NCBI RefSeq assembly: GCF_024170285.1
Contig: NZ_JALJXV010000001.1
Coordinates: forward strand, 620,001 to 684,000
Reading direction: 5' to 3'
Source: Natronocella acetinitrilica
Lineage (GTDB): Bacteria > Pseudomonadota > Gammaproteobacteria > Nitrococcales > Aquisalimonadaceae
Length of the DNA: 64,000 nt
The notes beneath the pieces are model-generated. The model worked only from the letters and a program-made list of their open reading frames with translations. It searched no databases and was not told the origin of the DNA. This document shows, piece by piece, positions 1-8,223 of the stretch. Within the stretch, counting starts at the first letter, position 1. Each line of letters opens with the position of its first letter. A program made the translations under genes and the position numbers.

Positions 1-2
1 GC

Positions 3-608
3 ATTCCGCAGGAAGTCGCCGGCATGAAGGCCGGCAAGTGGCAGCGCAGCCTGGGCGTGGGTATGCGTGGCAGGACGCTGGGCATCTATGGCTACGGCAA
101 GATCGGTAGTGTTGTTGCCCGCTACGGCAAGGCCTTCGACATGCATGTGCTGGCCTGGGGCCGGGAGGGGTCGCTCACCCGCGCCCAGGCGGACGGTATC
201 GACGTTGTCGAGAGCAAGGAGCAGTTGTTCGAGCAGTCCGATGTACTGAGCCTGCATCTGCGGCTCGGACCCCAGACGCGGGGTATCGTCACCGCGAACG
301 ATCTGGCGCGGATGAAGCCGGGCTCGCTGCTGGTCAATACCAGTCGTGCTGAACTGATCGAAAGCGGCGCCCTGGAGGCAGCGCTGGATGCCGGACGGCC
401 GGGCATGGCGGCGGTTGATGTCTACGAGAATGAACCGGTGGTGGATCACCCCCTGCTGCACCGCGACGGTGCCGTGTGCACGCCGCATCTCGGCTACGTC
501 GAACTCGACAGCTACGAGCTGTACTTCGGGGACGCCTTCGACAACGTCCTCGCTTTTGCCGAAGGTGCGCCGAAGAACCTGGCCAATCCGGACGTGCTCG
601 CCAAGTAA
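3..608 (+). CDS. D-isomer-specific 2-hydroxyacid dehydrogenase, C-terminal part (5' end outside window)
   Basis: The reading frame is open to the left edge, so the true start lies before the window; an internal ATG at 24 is not a convincing start. What remains is the NAD-binding Rossmann domain (GYGKIG motif) followed by the family's catalytic elements: Arg in VNTSRAEL, the acidic residue in DVYENEP, and His in TPHLGY. These form the Arg-Glu-His set used for NAD(P)-dependent reduction of 2-oxo acids to D-2-hydroxy acids. The substrate cannot be told from the sequence. The next gene, a PcaC-like protein, starts 17 nt downstream behind its own Shine-Dalgarno, so the two are probably cotranscribed. 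Family assignment is secure; the specific enzyme is not. Confidence 0.88.
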   Translation: MPQEVAGMKAGKWQRSLGVGMRGRTLGIYGYGKIGSVVARYGKAFDMHVLAWGREGSLTRAQADGIDVVESKEQLFEQSDVLSLHLRLGPQTRGIVTANDLARMKPGSLLVNTSRAELIESGALEAALDAGRPGMAAVDVYENEPVVDHPLLHRDGAVCTPHLGYVELDSYELYFGDAFDNVLAFAEGAPKNLANPDVLAK

Positions 609-625
609 TCACCAGGAGAATGCGC

Positions 626-1009
626 ATGAAAGAGAAACTCAACCAGAAAGGGCTCGCGACGCGCCGTGAGGTGCTCGGCGACGAATATGTGGATCGCTCG
701 ATCAACGGCGCCGATGACTTCAACTGGCCGCTGCAGGAACTGGTCACCGACTACTGCTGGGATGCGATATGGAATCGCCCCGGCCTGGATCGCAAGACCC
801 GGAGCATGATCAATATCGCCATGCTGGCGGCCCTGGGTCGCCCCCATGAGCTGCGTATTCATACCGTGGGAGCCATTCGCAACGGCTGCAGCAAGGAGGA
901 GATCCGCGAGATCCTGCTCCAGGCTACGGTCTATTGCGGTTTTCCGGCAGGCATCGACGCTTTCAAGGTCGCCAAGGAAGTAGTCGACAGCATGGAAGAG
1001 GCTGGATAA
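626..1009 (+). CDS. Carboxymuconolactone decarboxylase family protein, PcaC-like
   Basis: This 127-residue protein has the compact all-helical AhpD/CMD fold. The stretch from WNRPGLDRKTRS through LAALGRPHELRIH to EILLQATVYCGFP closely follows gamma-carboxymuconolactone decarboxylase (PcaC) in order and length. I chose the ATG at 626 because AGGAG at 614-618 gives a 7-nt spacing; the ATG at 620 would be too close. Residues before it in the longer frame overlap the upstream gene. Other protocatechuate pathway genes are not visible here and the partner is a hydroxyacid dehydrogenase, so the substrate may not be carboxymuconolactone. The single Cys near the end (YCGFP) does not make the CxxC pair of AhpD peroxidases. 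Confidence 0.85.
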   Translation: MKEKLNQKGLATRREVLGDEYVDRSINGADDFNWPLQELVTDYCWDAIWNRPGLDRKTRSMINIAMLAALGRPHELRIHTVGAIRNGCSKEEIREILLQATVYCGFPAGIDAFKVAKEVVDSMEEAG

Positions 1010-1016
1010 ACGACAG

Positions 1017-1043
1017 GGAGACGCTGAATGAATCAGCGTCTCC
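1017..1043. terminator. Hairpin between convergent genes
   Basis: A perfect 11-bp stem (GGAGACGCTGA paired with TCAGCGTCTCC) with the 5-nt loop ATGAA lies just after the stop of the PcaC-like gene and just before the stop of the convergent YbhB-like gene. The following T-run is weak (GTCTTCAT), so it may act as a modest bidirectional terminator. Confidence 0.6.
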
Positions 1044-1059
1044 GTCTTCATGTCCCGTT

Positions 1060-1539
1060 TCAGCCCCGGCGGTAGGTGCCCACCAGGCGATTCATACCGA
1101 TAATTGCCGGCTCAAGCCGTCCCAGCAGTTCCCACAGTGACAGCCCGCCCTCCAGGCGGACATCGTCCTTCAGGGCCAGAATCCAGAAATAGTATTGATG
1201 CACCCCGTGGCCTTCCGGCGGCATCGGGCCGCCGTAGCCCGTGTTCCCGAAGTCGTTCTTGCCCGCCGTGAAGTCGGAGCTTCCTTCAGGCAGCGCATTC
1301 ACCGATGCCGGGATGTTGTAGAGCACCCAGTGCACGAATCCGTAGGTACCGTTGGGACTGACCAGCGGCGCATCCGGGTCGTGGCAGATCACCGCAAAGG
1401 CCTTGGTGCCCTCCGGCGCGCCGGCCCAGGCCAGGTCCGGAGAGACATCATCGGATTCCCCCGTATGCCTGGTCGGAATGGCACCGCCGCTGCTGAAAGC
1501 GCTGCTGGTGAGCCGCATGTCCGATAATGCAAATCCCAT
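1060..1539 (-). CDS. YbhB/YbcL family Raf kinase inhibitor-like (PEBP) protein
   Basis: A 159-residue phosphatidylethanolamine-binding-fold protein. The PEBP hallmarks are present: SPDLAWAGAPEGTKAFAVIC, the HDPDAP anion-pocket motif, FVHWVLYNIP, and a late GYGGPMPPEGHGVHQYYF segment. The start at 1539 (MGFALSDMRL) is preceded on the minus strand by AGAGGAG; the frame extends upstream but without a ribosome site. Family members bind small anionic ligands and bacterial homologues have no well-established enzymatic role. It is monocistronic and convergent with the PcaC-like gene. Confidence 0.9.
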   Translation of the reverse strand: MGFALSDMRLTSSAFSSGGAIPTRHTGESDDVSPDLAWAGAPEGTKAFAVICHDPDAPLVSPNGTYGFVHWVLYNIPASVNALPEGSSDFTAGKNDFGNTGYGGPMPPEGHGVHQYYFWILALKDDVRLEGGLSLWELLGRLEPAIIGMNRLVGTYRRG

Positions 1540-1699
1540 GGTCGGTCTCCTCTTTGCAAACCAGTTCGGGGAGCATAGCAAAGCCCGCCGGGTAAACGTC
1601 CAGGCAGCAGATTCAGGTCTGGTTCATGTGAACTGAAGCATCGTCGTGTTCATGGTCGCCGCGTACACTTTTTCACAGACATGATCTCGGGAGTCTGCG

Positions 1700-2233
1700 G
1701 TGATAGGGACGCGCTGGAAGTACACGGCAGGTGTGTTGCTGCTGGGAGGCTTGCTCGCCGGATGCGCCAGTGCGCCCAGAGAGCCGGCGCCGGTGGTGGA
1801 CGCCCGGCCGAGTGCACCGGCTGCTGCTGAGCGCTCGGCGTCGCCGGCACCGGATCATCGCCTTCAGCGCCAGGCCGTGATCGAGGCCCTTTATGCCCAG
1901 CATGATGACTGGGCCGGAACGCCCTATCGCCTTGGCGGTGCCAGCCGACGGGGCATTGACTGCTCGGCTTTCGTGCAGACGACGTTCGCCAGCCATTTCG
2001 ACCGCCGCCTGCCACGCTCCACGGAAGGCCAGGCGCGGGTGGGGCGGCCCGTTGCGCGCACCGAGCTTGAGGCCGGGGATCTGGTGTTCTTCCGCACCGG
2101 CAAGACCCGGCACGTGGGGATCTACGTGGAGAGCGGGCAGTTTCTGCACGCCTCTACGAGCCAGGGCGTGATGCTTTCCGAACTGGATAACCCCTATTGG
2201 GCCGGCAACTGGTGGACCGCCCGACGGCCCTGA
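1700..2233 (+). CDS. NlpC/P60 family lipoprotein, probable murein endopeptidase
   Basis: A 177-residue lipoprotein starting at GTG 1700. The signal peptide ends in a lipobox (LLAGC, Cys22), then comes a Pro/Ala-rich linker and an NlpC/P60 cysteine peptidase domain from about residue 58. The catalytic Cys88 (DCSAF), His138 (RHVGIY) and third-position His150 (FLHAS) are all present. This is the architecture of outer-membrane-anchored D,D-endopeptidases such as MepS/Spr and NlpC, which cut peptide crosslinks in murein during growth. The nearest ATG upstream (1681) is out of frame, which supports the GTG start. Nothing suggests an operon partner. Confidence 0.9.
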   Translation: MIGTRWKYTAGVLLLGGLLAGCASAPREPAPVVDARPSAPAAAERSASPAPDHRLQRQAVIEALYAQHDDWAGTPYRLGGASRRGIDCSAFVQTTFASHFDRRLPRSTEGQARVGRPVARTELEAGDLVFFRTGKTRHVGIYVESGQFLHASTSQGVMLSELDNPYWAGNWWTARRP

Positions 2234-2262
2234 TTTCGTGATGCAGCCGGTGCCATGGCAGG

Positions 2263-2343
2263 CTACTTCTTCAGCTTGTAAAGCTCCCAGATGGCGAAGG
2301 CCAGCAAACCGCCAAAGGTCAGAATCAGCTTGCCGATTACCAT
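2263..2343 (-). CDS. Possible single-span membrane microprotein
   Basis: A 26-residue reading frame begins at ATG 2343: MVIGKLILTF, then GGLLAFAIWELY, ending KLKK. It would form one transmembrane helix with a basic C-terminus, a typical bacterial small membrane protein. A second ATG at 2361 would add six residues (MSGGEI). A purine-rich GGTGGCG lies before the shorter start. The peptide has no recognisable family and there is no other coding signal, so the call rests on hydrophobicity and the start context. It lies downstream of the degenerate transporter remnant on the same strand. Confidence 0.4.
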   Translation of the reverse strand: MVIGKLILTFGGLLAFAIWELYKLKK

Positions 2344-2361
2344 GATTTCGCCACCGCTCAT

Positions 2362-2490
2362 GTGGAAGCCTCGCAGTCTTGTTGCCAATGTCGGATGGAC
2401 CGCAGCCGGGCATGTTTGGTTCGGTGGCTGGTGGTTGTCGGGATTGTGCGTTGGGGTGCGTTGAGACCATGGCACCCCATGCAAACAGCA
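2362..2490. other. Intergenic stretch without a convincing gene
   Basis: This lies between the microprotein and the transporter remnant. It contains no well-formed reading frame on either strand; any further decayed transporter sequence has been scrambled beyond recognition. A frame-shifted FVLFAWGA peptide on the minus strand near 2470-2500 may be the last trace of the remnant. Confidence 0.5.
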
Positions 2491-2742
2491 CAAACGGAGT
2501 GCGGGCACGCCCTGGGGTGTCACCCATTGCTCGAAGCGCAGGTGACAGAAAGCAGCAAGAATGGCACCGACGGCGCAAAAACCCGCGACCGCCTCCGTTG
2601 GTACGGCACCATAGCGACGATTCAGCACCGAGTAGCTTGACCAGAGCAGAGCGCAAGCCGCGGCGGCAAGGTAGCCATCAACATAGTGGACCTCCAGGGT
2701 CAGTCCGCTGCCACCGCGAGTGACCAGCAGCGCTGCGCCGAA
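2491..2742 (-). pseudogene. Remnant of a second DMT/EamA transporter (YddG-like)
   Basis: Immediately after the TAG stop of the intact DMT gene (2743-2745), and in the same frame, the minus strand reads FGAALLVTRGGSG, then GYLAAAACALLWSSYSVLNR, then RYGAVPTEAVAGF and HLRFEQWVTP. This matches the end of the first EamA domain and start of the second in YddG-like aromatic amino acid exporters (WSxYSVLxRR, VPTxAV, FC, HLxxE). It has no start, lacks the first four helices, and degenerates after about 2491. The junction falls at equivalent positions of two EamA domains, which suggests a deletion between two tandem DMT genes. I infer that it is not translated as a functional protein. Confidence 0.65.
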
Positions 2743-3624
2743 CTAGTGCAGCGCAATCAACGCCACGCCGGCGATAGCCGCTGTGAAGCCAGCGAACTGC
2801 CACCTGGTCAGGCGCTCACCCATGAACGCCCGGGCACAGAGAGCCGTCGGTACCGGCGAGAGCGCTGCTGCCACGGCGACAATCGAGAGCAGACCTTCCC
2901 GCACGGCGATAATGAACAGCAACGTGCCCAGCGCCTGGCAGGCACCAACGGCGGTCATGACGGTGAGGTCCCGCATGCCCAGGCGCAGCACGGGGCGGAA
3001 GATCGGCACAAGTCCGGCCACCACGACGATGGATGCGACAACCGCTGCGGTTGCAGGCCAGAGCGGGCTGCCGCCGTCCGCCTGATCGAGAAACACGAAG
3101 AACAGCCCGAACACCACACCAGCGATGGTGGCCTGGGTGAGCCCGCCCCCCAGGAGCTGACGTCGTCGTGGCCGCGGGACATCACCTGGTGGAGGCAGGG
3201 AGTGGCTGGGTATCGCCGCCGGGGAGCCTGCCGAGACCACGGCGATCGCAACGGCCACCAAAGCGACGCCGGCCATGGCCCAGACGCTCGGACGCTCGCC
3301 AAGAGCGAGACCAAAGACGAACGGCACCGCCGCCCCCCAGACCCCGGTGACCGCGGCCACGATGCCCATGCGCCCCAGGGTCAGAGCCTGGAAGTAGACC
3401 ACGAAGCCAAAGCCCATTGCGGCGCCGGCGGCGGCACCCCAGAGCAGCATGGTGGTGGATGGAAGCCCGCCGAACAGCAGGGCGGCGACCAGCATGAATG
3501 CGGCACCCACCAATTGTGAATAAAGGGCGACCGCCAACGGCGCCATGCGCCGCCCCACCATGCCGGCCAGAAAGTCGCCAATGCCGTAGCTGAGTGCTGT
3601 CAGCAGCCCCAGGACCAGAGCCAT
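2743..3624 (-). CDS. DMT superfamily (EamA) transporter
   Basis: A 293-residue integral membrane protein with two EamA repeats and about ten predicted helices, separated near residues 140-165 by a Pro/Arg-rich cytoplasmic loop. Features typical of the family are the N-terminal ALSYGIGDFLAG helix, GxxxALGxxG-like glycine packing in each repeat, and GERLTRWQFAGF before the last helix, where EamA proteins usually carry a GExLT motif. The substrate is unknown; DMT proteins export amino acids, nucleobases, drugs or metabolites. The gene ends directly against the remnant of a second DMT transporter in the same frame. It is complete and of normal length. Confidence 0.88.
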   Translation of the reverse strand: MALVLGLLTALSYGIGDFLAGMVGRRMAPLAVALYSQLVGAAFMLVAALLFGGLPSTTMLLWGAAAGAAMGFGFVVYFQALTLGRMGIVAAVTGVWGAAVPFVFGLALGERPSVWAMAGVALVAVAIAVVSAGSPAAIPSHSLPPPGDVPRPRRRQLLGGGLTQATIAGVVFGLFFVFLDQADGGSPLWPATAAVVASIVVVAGLVPIFRPVLRLGMRDLTVMTAVGACQALGTLLFIIAVREGLLSIVAVAAALSPVPTALCARAFMGERLTRWQFAGFTAAIAGVALIALH

Positions 3625-3710
3625 GCCATCTCCCGATTACGCGCGCCGCAGGCTGCTGGCGCCGGGTGCAATCTTGCGGGATTGGCGGGGCGCATGCACC
3701 CCGTGCTGCG

Positions 3711-4943
3711 TCAGCGTGGGCGACGCAGCACGGGCTCCGGTGGGTCGTCGGGGCGCTCCGTGAGGCGGATCGCCAGGTTTTCGGTGGCGCTGCCGCGCAG
3801 CACGGTGAGTAAGGCGTGGTCGTCGGGCCTGGTGGACTCGAGCTCGGCAAACAGCTCGCCCACCGATCGTATTGGCTCACCGTTGATCGCGACGATGATG
3901 TCACCCTCGACGGGAACGCGGTATGGCCCGTGCTGGACGACGCGGCCGCCCTCGCCATCCCGCAGCCCGGCGGTGACGGCGTTGCCCTCGGGTACCAGCC
4001 GGGTCACCAGTACACCGGAAGCAACCGGGAGGCGGGCATCGGTGGCCAGTCGTCGATCCACCGTGATGCCCTCGATGGCGATCCAGCCACGATTGACGCG
4101 CCCCTCCTTGATGATGTGGGTGACAATGCGGTCCACGGTGTTGGATGGAATCGACAGGCCGATGCCAACGCTGCCCCGGGATGGTGACACCATCATGGAG
4201 TTCACCCCCACCAGTTCGCCCCGGGAGTTCAGCAGCGGTCCACCGGAGTTGCCGGGATTGATGGCTGCATCACTCTGGATCAGCTCCCGCATGATGTAGC
4301 CGGAGCTGGTGCGCATGGGTCTGTTCAGGGCCGATACCACGCCGGACGTCAATGTGCCGTCCAGGCCGAATGGGTTACCCAGGGCCAGCACTTGCTGACC
4401 GACCTGAAGGTTGGTGCTATCACCCCTGGGAATCGTGGACAGTTCGCGTCCCCCGGGCAGAAAGCGGATCACGGCCAGGTCCATTTCCGGATCTTCGCCG
4501 ATCAGTTCCGCCGGGTAGCGGCTGCCATCGTAGAGGGTGACCAGCAGGCGCTGCGCGCCCTGAACCACATGCTGGTTGGTTACCACCGTGCCGTCCTGAT
4601 CGATAATGAAGCCGCTGCCGACACCGCCGACGGGAAACGCGCCCCGCTCTTGCGTACGCTGGAGGCGCACTGCGGTGATATGCACGACCGCACGAATCCG
4701 GTTGCGATAGATGTCGACCGTGTTGATCTCGGCGGCGGATAGCCCGTCAGTGAGCAGTGGAGGTAGTGGTTGATCGGTGCCCGGCTGAGCGGGCGGGGTG
4801 AGCAGCGCCGTTTGCTCAAGTTCCGCTTCCAGGTCGTGGTCTGCATCATCCGGGGTCGTCGCGCAGGCCTGCAGTATCATCATCAGGAGCAGGACGATGC
4901 CGCCCTTGGAAATCAGGTTGACAGCTCGCGTCGCGCGATGCAT
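3711..4943 (-). CDS. HtrA/DegP-like trypsin-type serine protease with PDZ domain, lipoprotein
   Basis: A 410-residue protein when started at ATG 4943. That start gives a short signal peptide ending in a lipobox-like LQAC (Cys27). The longer frame back to 5048 and an ATG at 4988 would put 15-35 extra polar residues ahead of the signal. The protease domain has a full catalytic triad: His125 (TNQHVV), Asp155 (EMDLAVI) and Ser233 (GNSGGP). One PDZ domain follows at about 285-395. This resembles DegS/DegQ-type periplasmic quality-control proteases, but lipid anchoring is less common. It is divergent from the ferredoxin-NADP reductase gene, across a region that becomes AT-rich near 5086-5150. Confidence 0.87.
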   Translation of the reverse strand: MHRATRAVNLISKGGIVLLLMMILQACATTPDDADHDLEAELEQTALLTPPAQPGTDQPLPPLLTDGLSAAEINTVDIYRNRIRAVVHITAVRLQRTQERGAFPVGGVGSGFIIDQDGTVVTNQHVVQGAQRLLVTLYDGSRYPAELIGEDPEMDLAVIRFLPGGRELSTIPRGDSTNLQVGQQVLALGNPFGLDGTLTSGVVSALNRPMRTSSGYIMRELIQSDAAINPGNSGGPLLNSRGELVGVNSMMVSPSRGSVGIGLSIPSNTVDRIVTHIIKEGRVNRGWIAIEGITVDRRLATDARLPVASGVLVTRLVPEGNAVTAGLRDGEGGRVVQHGPYRVPVEGDIIVAINGEPIRSVGELFAELESTRPDDHALLTVLRGSATENLAIRLTERPDDPPEPVLRRPR

Positions 4944-5233
4944 CGATGCCGGCCTGGCTGCGGGCGAAACTGCGAACGGGTAGCGCATTCGGCAATGCCT
5001 CGACGCGTCGGCTGTGAGAAAGCTTGGAAACCCAAAACCATTAGACACACTGTCTGCCGACGGTTCAGTGATGCGGCTCGCAACCAGCCAAACACTATAC
5101 CGACCCGTTTATAGCTTATTCGAATAACCCATTTCACAAGTATTCCATTGGTCTCTAACATTCGGCATCCTTGAATCGTCGGCGCTGGTGGGGCGGTGCT
5201 GGCGGATCGTTGAACAATCGAGGCAGCTTGCGC

Positions 5234-6013
5234 ATGAGCACACTGGGCACCGAAACGGTACTGAGCGTCCATCACTGGAACGACACCCTGTTCAGCTTCC
5301 GCACCACCCGTGATCCGGGCTTGCGATTCGAGAACGGCCAGTTCGTGATGATTGGCTTGCAGGAGGGTGACAACAAGCGCTTGTTGCGGGCCTACAGTAT
5401 TGCCAGCCCGAACTACGAGGATCATCTCGAGTTCTTCAGCATCAAGGTGCCGGACGGCCCCCTCACGTCCCGCCTGCAGCACCTCAAGGAGGGGGATACC
5501 GTGGTCGCCAGTCGCAAGCCCACCGGTACCCTGGTACTGAGTGACCTGCTGCCCGGCAAGCACCTGTATCTGCTCAGCACCGGCACGGGGCTGGCACCAT
5601 TTCTAAGCGTCATCCAGGACCCGGAAGCCTACGAGCGATTCGACAAGATCGTTCTGGTTCATGGCGTGCGCTACGCGAGCGAACTGGCCTACGCGGACTT
5701 CATTACCCGGGAATTGCCGGAAAACGAGTTCTTCGGTGAAGAGGTGCGCGACAAACTCATTTACTACCCCACCGTCACTCGTGAGCCATTCCGCACCCAG
5801 GGACGCATCACGCATCTGGTGGAGTCTGGCCAGATTTTCCGCGATATCGGCTTGCCCGCCCTCGACCCTGCAGTGGACCGCGCCATGATCTGCGGGAGTC
5901 CGGCCATGCTGAAGGATGTGCAGGCCATGCTCGACGACCGTGGCTTCAAGGCATCGGCCCGTATCGGCGTTGCCGGGGACTACGTGATCGAACGGGCTTT
6001 CGTGGAAAAGTAA
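5234..6013 (+). CDS. fpr: Ferredoxin--NADP(+) reductase
   Basis: A 259-residue FAD enzyme moving electrons between NADPH and ferredoxin or flavodoxin. The FAD-binding motif RAYSIASP lies at about 52-59, the NADP-binding STGTGLAPF at about 115-123, and the C-terminus is VIERAFVEK. This is the length and ending of bacterial subclass I Fpr proteins. The ATG at 5234 follows GAGGCAG; the 21 residues upstream in the frame are Gly/Arg-rich and not conserved-looking. The upstream 5040-5160 segment is markedly AT-rich and likely carries divergent promoters for this gene and the HtrA-like gene. The role is probably supply of reduced ferredoxin for biosynthesis and oxidative stress repair. Confidence 0.93.
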   Translation: MSTLGTETVLSVHHWNDTLFSFRTTRDPGLRFENGQFVMIGLQEGDNKRLLRAYSIASPNYEDHLEFFSIKVPDGPLTSRLQHLKEGDTVVASRKPTGTLVLSDLLPGKHLYLLSTGTGLAPFLSVIQDPEAYERFDKIVLVHGVRYASELAYADFITRELPENEFFGEEVRDKLIYYPTVTREPFRTQGRITHLVESGQIFRDIGLPALDPAVDRAMICGSPAMLKDVQAMLDDRGFKASARIGVAGDYVIERAFVEK

Positions 6014-6118
6014 CCCGCCACGGCGTCGATAGTACGGCGTCTCCTCAATCGGGGCTTGGCTTCCGGCAGCTTGCTGGTATGGTTACGGACTGCCCAAAAT
6101 CGGACCGGGAGCCCGTAG

Positions 6119-7222
6119 ATGCCGCGTTTCAGCGCGAAGGATGCTTTCAAGCACGACGATACTCCCCGCCTGGGCGTGCTGGTGGCGAATCTCGGTACCC
6201 CGGATGCGCCCACGGCCCCGGCCCTGCGGACGTATCTGGCACAGTTTCTTGCCGACCCGCGTGTGGTTGAAGTCCCCAGGCTGCTGTGGCGGATCATCCT
6301 CCACGGAATCGTGCTGCGTACACGGCCGGCCAAGTCGGCGCGTGCCTACGCCGAAGTATGGACGGACGAAGGCTCGCCGCTGCTGGTGATCTCCCGGGCG
6401 CAGACCGAGGGCATTGCCCAGCGCCTGCACTCCCGGCTGGAAGGGCCCGTCGCCGTGGAACTCGGCATGCGCTACGGCAGCCCGTCCATCCCCAAGGCCC
6501 TGCAGACCTTGCGCCAGGCCGGCGCTGAGCGGCTGCTCGTGCTGCCCATGTACCCGCAGTACTCCGGGGCCACCACTGCTTCTACTTTTGATGCCCTGGC
6601 CGACGAGCTGAAGGGCTGGCGCTGGGTCCCCGAGTTGCGCTTTATCGGCCAGTATCACGACGACCCTGCCTACATCGCCTGTCTTGCCGCCAGTATCCGC
6701 GAGCACTGGGAAGCGCACGGCCGGGGTGACAAACTGCTGTTCTCTTTCCACGGAACGCCCCAGCGCTACCTGCTTGATGGTGACCCCTATCACTGCCAGT
6801 GCCAGAAGACGGCCCGACTGGTGGCCCAGTCTCTGCAACTGCCGGATGATGCCTGGCAGGTCACGTTTCAGTCCCGCTTCGGTCGTGAAGTCTGGCTCCA
6901 GCCGTATACGGACAAGACGGTGGAGGCCCTGGGCAAATCCGGCTTGAAGACGCTGGATGTGATCTGTGCGGGCTTTTCCGCCGACTGCCTCGAGACTCTC
7001 GAGGAAATTCAGGGCGAGAACGCGGAGATCTTCGAGGAGGCCGGTGGCGGCGAGTTGCGATATATCGCAGCCTTGAACGACCGTTCCGATCACCTCGACA
7101 TGCTGACGGATCTGATCCTCAGCCACGCCCAGGGTTGGCCCGAAGCCGGGGGCGGCGCACGCGGTCGTCGGGACACGGAAGAAACCGGAGAACTTGCTAC
7201 GGCCCAGGGAGCGGAGTCTTGA
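6119..7222 (+). CDS. hemH: Ferrochelatase
   Basis: A 367-residue enzyme inserting Fe2+ into protoporphyrin IX, the last step of protoheme synthesis. Recognisable segments are VLVANLGTPDAP at the N-terminus, the MYPQYSG motif near 144-150, the metal-site His211 in SFHGTPQRY, and CLETLEEI near 290-297 with the second-site glutamates. The C-terminal tail after about residue 340 is Gly/Arg/Glu-rich and not conserved. Heme supply fits the nitrate reductase cytochrome and hemerythrin-rich respiratory lifestyle seen elsewhere in the window, but there is no direct linkage. Confidence 0.95.
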   Translation: MPRFSAKDAFKHDDTPRLGVLVANLGTPDAPTAPALRTYLAQFLADPRVVEVPRLLWRIILHGIVLRTRPAKSARAYAEVWTDEGSPLLVISRAQTEGIAQRLHSRLEGPVAVELGMRYGSPSIPKALQTLRQAGAERLLVLPMYPQYSGATTASTFDALADELKGWRWVPELRFIGQYHDDPAYIACLAASIREHWEAHGRGDKLLFSFHGTPQRYLLDGDPYHCQCQKTARLVAQSLQLPDDAWQVTFQSRFGREVWLQPYTDKTVEALGKSGLKTLDVICAGFSADCLETLEEIQGENAEIFEEAGGGELRYIAALNDRSDHLDMLTDLILSHAQGWPEAGGGARGRRDTEETGELATAQGAES

Positions 7223-7281
7223 CGGGGCGCCCCTGATCGTGCACTACACTAATGGCTGCATGCGGTTTCGGGTGAACAGCC

Positions 7282-8070
7282 ATGTCCCTGTTCGACGCGC
7301 GGGTAGACAGTCTGTCTCGCAGTCATGTCTCCCATGAGCACGATTATCACCAGTTGGTAATGTGTACCTTGGGCGAAACGGATCTCGCCGTCGAGTCCCT
7401 GACGCGGCAAGTCACGCCTGAGTACGGCTGCATCCTTCCCTGTTCGCATCACCATGAGTACGAAGGAGATGGTTGCAATCGCACCCTGATCCTCGACATG
7501 CCTGTATCAACCCCCGGCCGCACGGCGTACGTCAACGAGCTCAACAGGCTGTTCGACAAGCCGCGCTTCTTCCGTGTGGACCCGGTTTTGCGCGAACTGA
7601 CGGACGTCCTCATCACGCAGCTTCAACAGAGCCCTGGCCTGCACAATGAGGTGGCGGCGGTGCTGCTGCGCGCGGTCTGCGCTCGCGTTGTGGAGCAGCG
7701 GCGTGAGGTTCCGGCACCCCGCCCGGTGCGCCCCCACCCCCGGGTGGATCTGCGGCTGGTCAATGCCTTCATCGATGCCCACATGGATCGCATGCTGTCT
7801 GTAGCCGATCTGGCTGCTGCCTGCGCCATCAGTGTGAGCCATTTGCACGCAATTTTTCGTGAGCGACTCGAACTGACGCCCCAGGCTTACATCCAGCAGC
7901 GACGCATGGAGCAGGCTCATCGTCTGATCCGGGATACGGACTGCCCGTTGGGCATGGTTGCCCGGCAAGTGGGGTTTGCCGATCAGGCCAGCTTTTCCCG
8001 GGCCTGCCGCCGCTATCTGGGGGCGCCACCCTCGCGCTTGCGACGGGCAAAAACCCGTCGGCCTGATTGA
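7282..8070 (+). CDS. AraC family transcriptional regulator
   Basis: A 262-residue regulator. The N-terminal half resembles a cupin sensor (HEHDYHQLVM, CSHHHEYEG). A linker near 150-160 is followed by the C-terminal double helix-turn-helix, with LSVADLAAACAISVSHLHAI as the first and GMVARQVGFADQASFSRACR as the second, ending YLGAPPSRLR as in typical AraC/XylS proteins. It lies about 150 nt upstream of, and in the same direction as, the oligopeptide ABC operon, so it is the likely specific activator of that operon. The inducer is unknown. Confidence 0.92.
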   Translation: MSLFDARVDSLSRSHVSHEHDYHQLVMCTLGETDLAVESLTRQVTPEYGCILPCSHHHEYEGDGCNRTLILDMPVSTPGRTAYVNELNRLFDKPRFFRVDPVLRELTDVLITQLQQSPGLHNEVAAVLLRAVCARVVEQRREVPAPRPVRPHPRVDLRLVNAFIDAHMDRMLSVADLAAACAISVSHLHAIFRERLELTPQAYIQQRRMEQAHRLIRDTDCPLGMVARQVGFADQASFSRACRRYLGAPPSRLRRAKTRRPD

Positions 8071-8223
8071 TTTCATAGTCTCGATCAACTCCCCCGCAGT
8101 TTCGGCCAAGTTCTGGTCGACTACTGGCTTCTAGGCTGAATAGGTGCAGGTCGTGGGATCGTGGTGCCGTGGACACGACACCTGATCAGGCTGTCACGAA
8201 CAAGAAGCAGAGGGATGATCGAG

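Noticed and set aside
626-1009. Naming the gene pcaC as a protocatechuate pathway enzyme
   Set aside because: Similarity is good but no other pathway gene is present, so only a PcaC-like call is supported.
7226-7236. GGGGCGCCCC palindrome after hemH as a terminator
   Set aside because: It has no loop and no T-run, and is a chance GC palindrome.
8111-8130. Possible sigma-54 promoter before the peptide-type ABC operon (GG and GC 12 nt apart)
   Set aside because: Only the invariant dinucleotides match; the flanking bases (TGGTCG, TGGCTT) are poor, and an AraC-type activator fits sigma-70 better.
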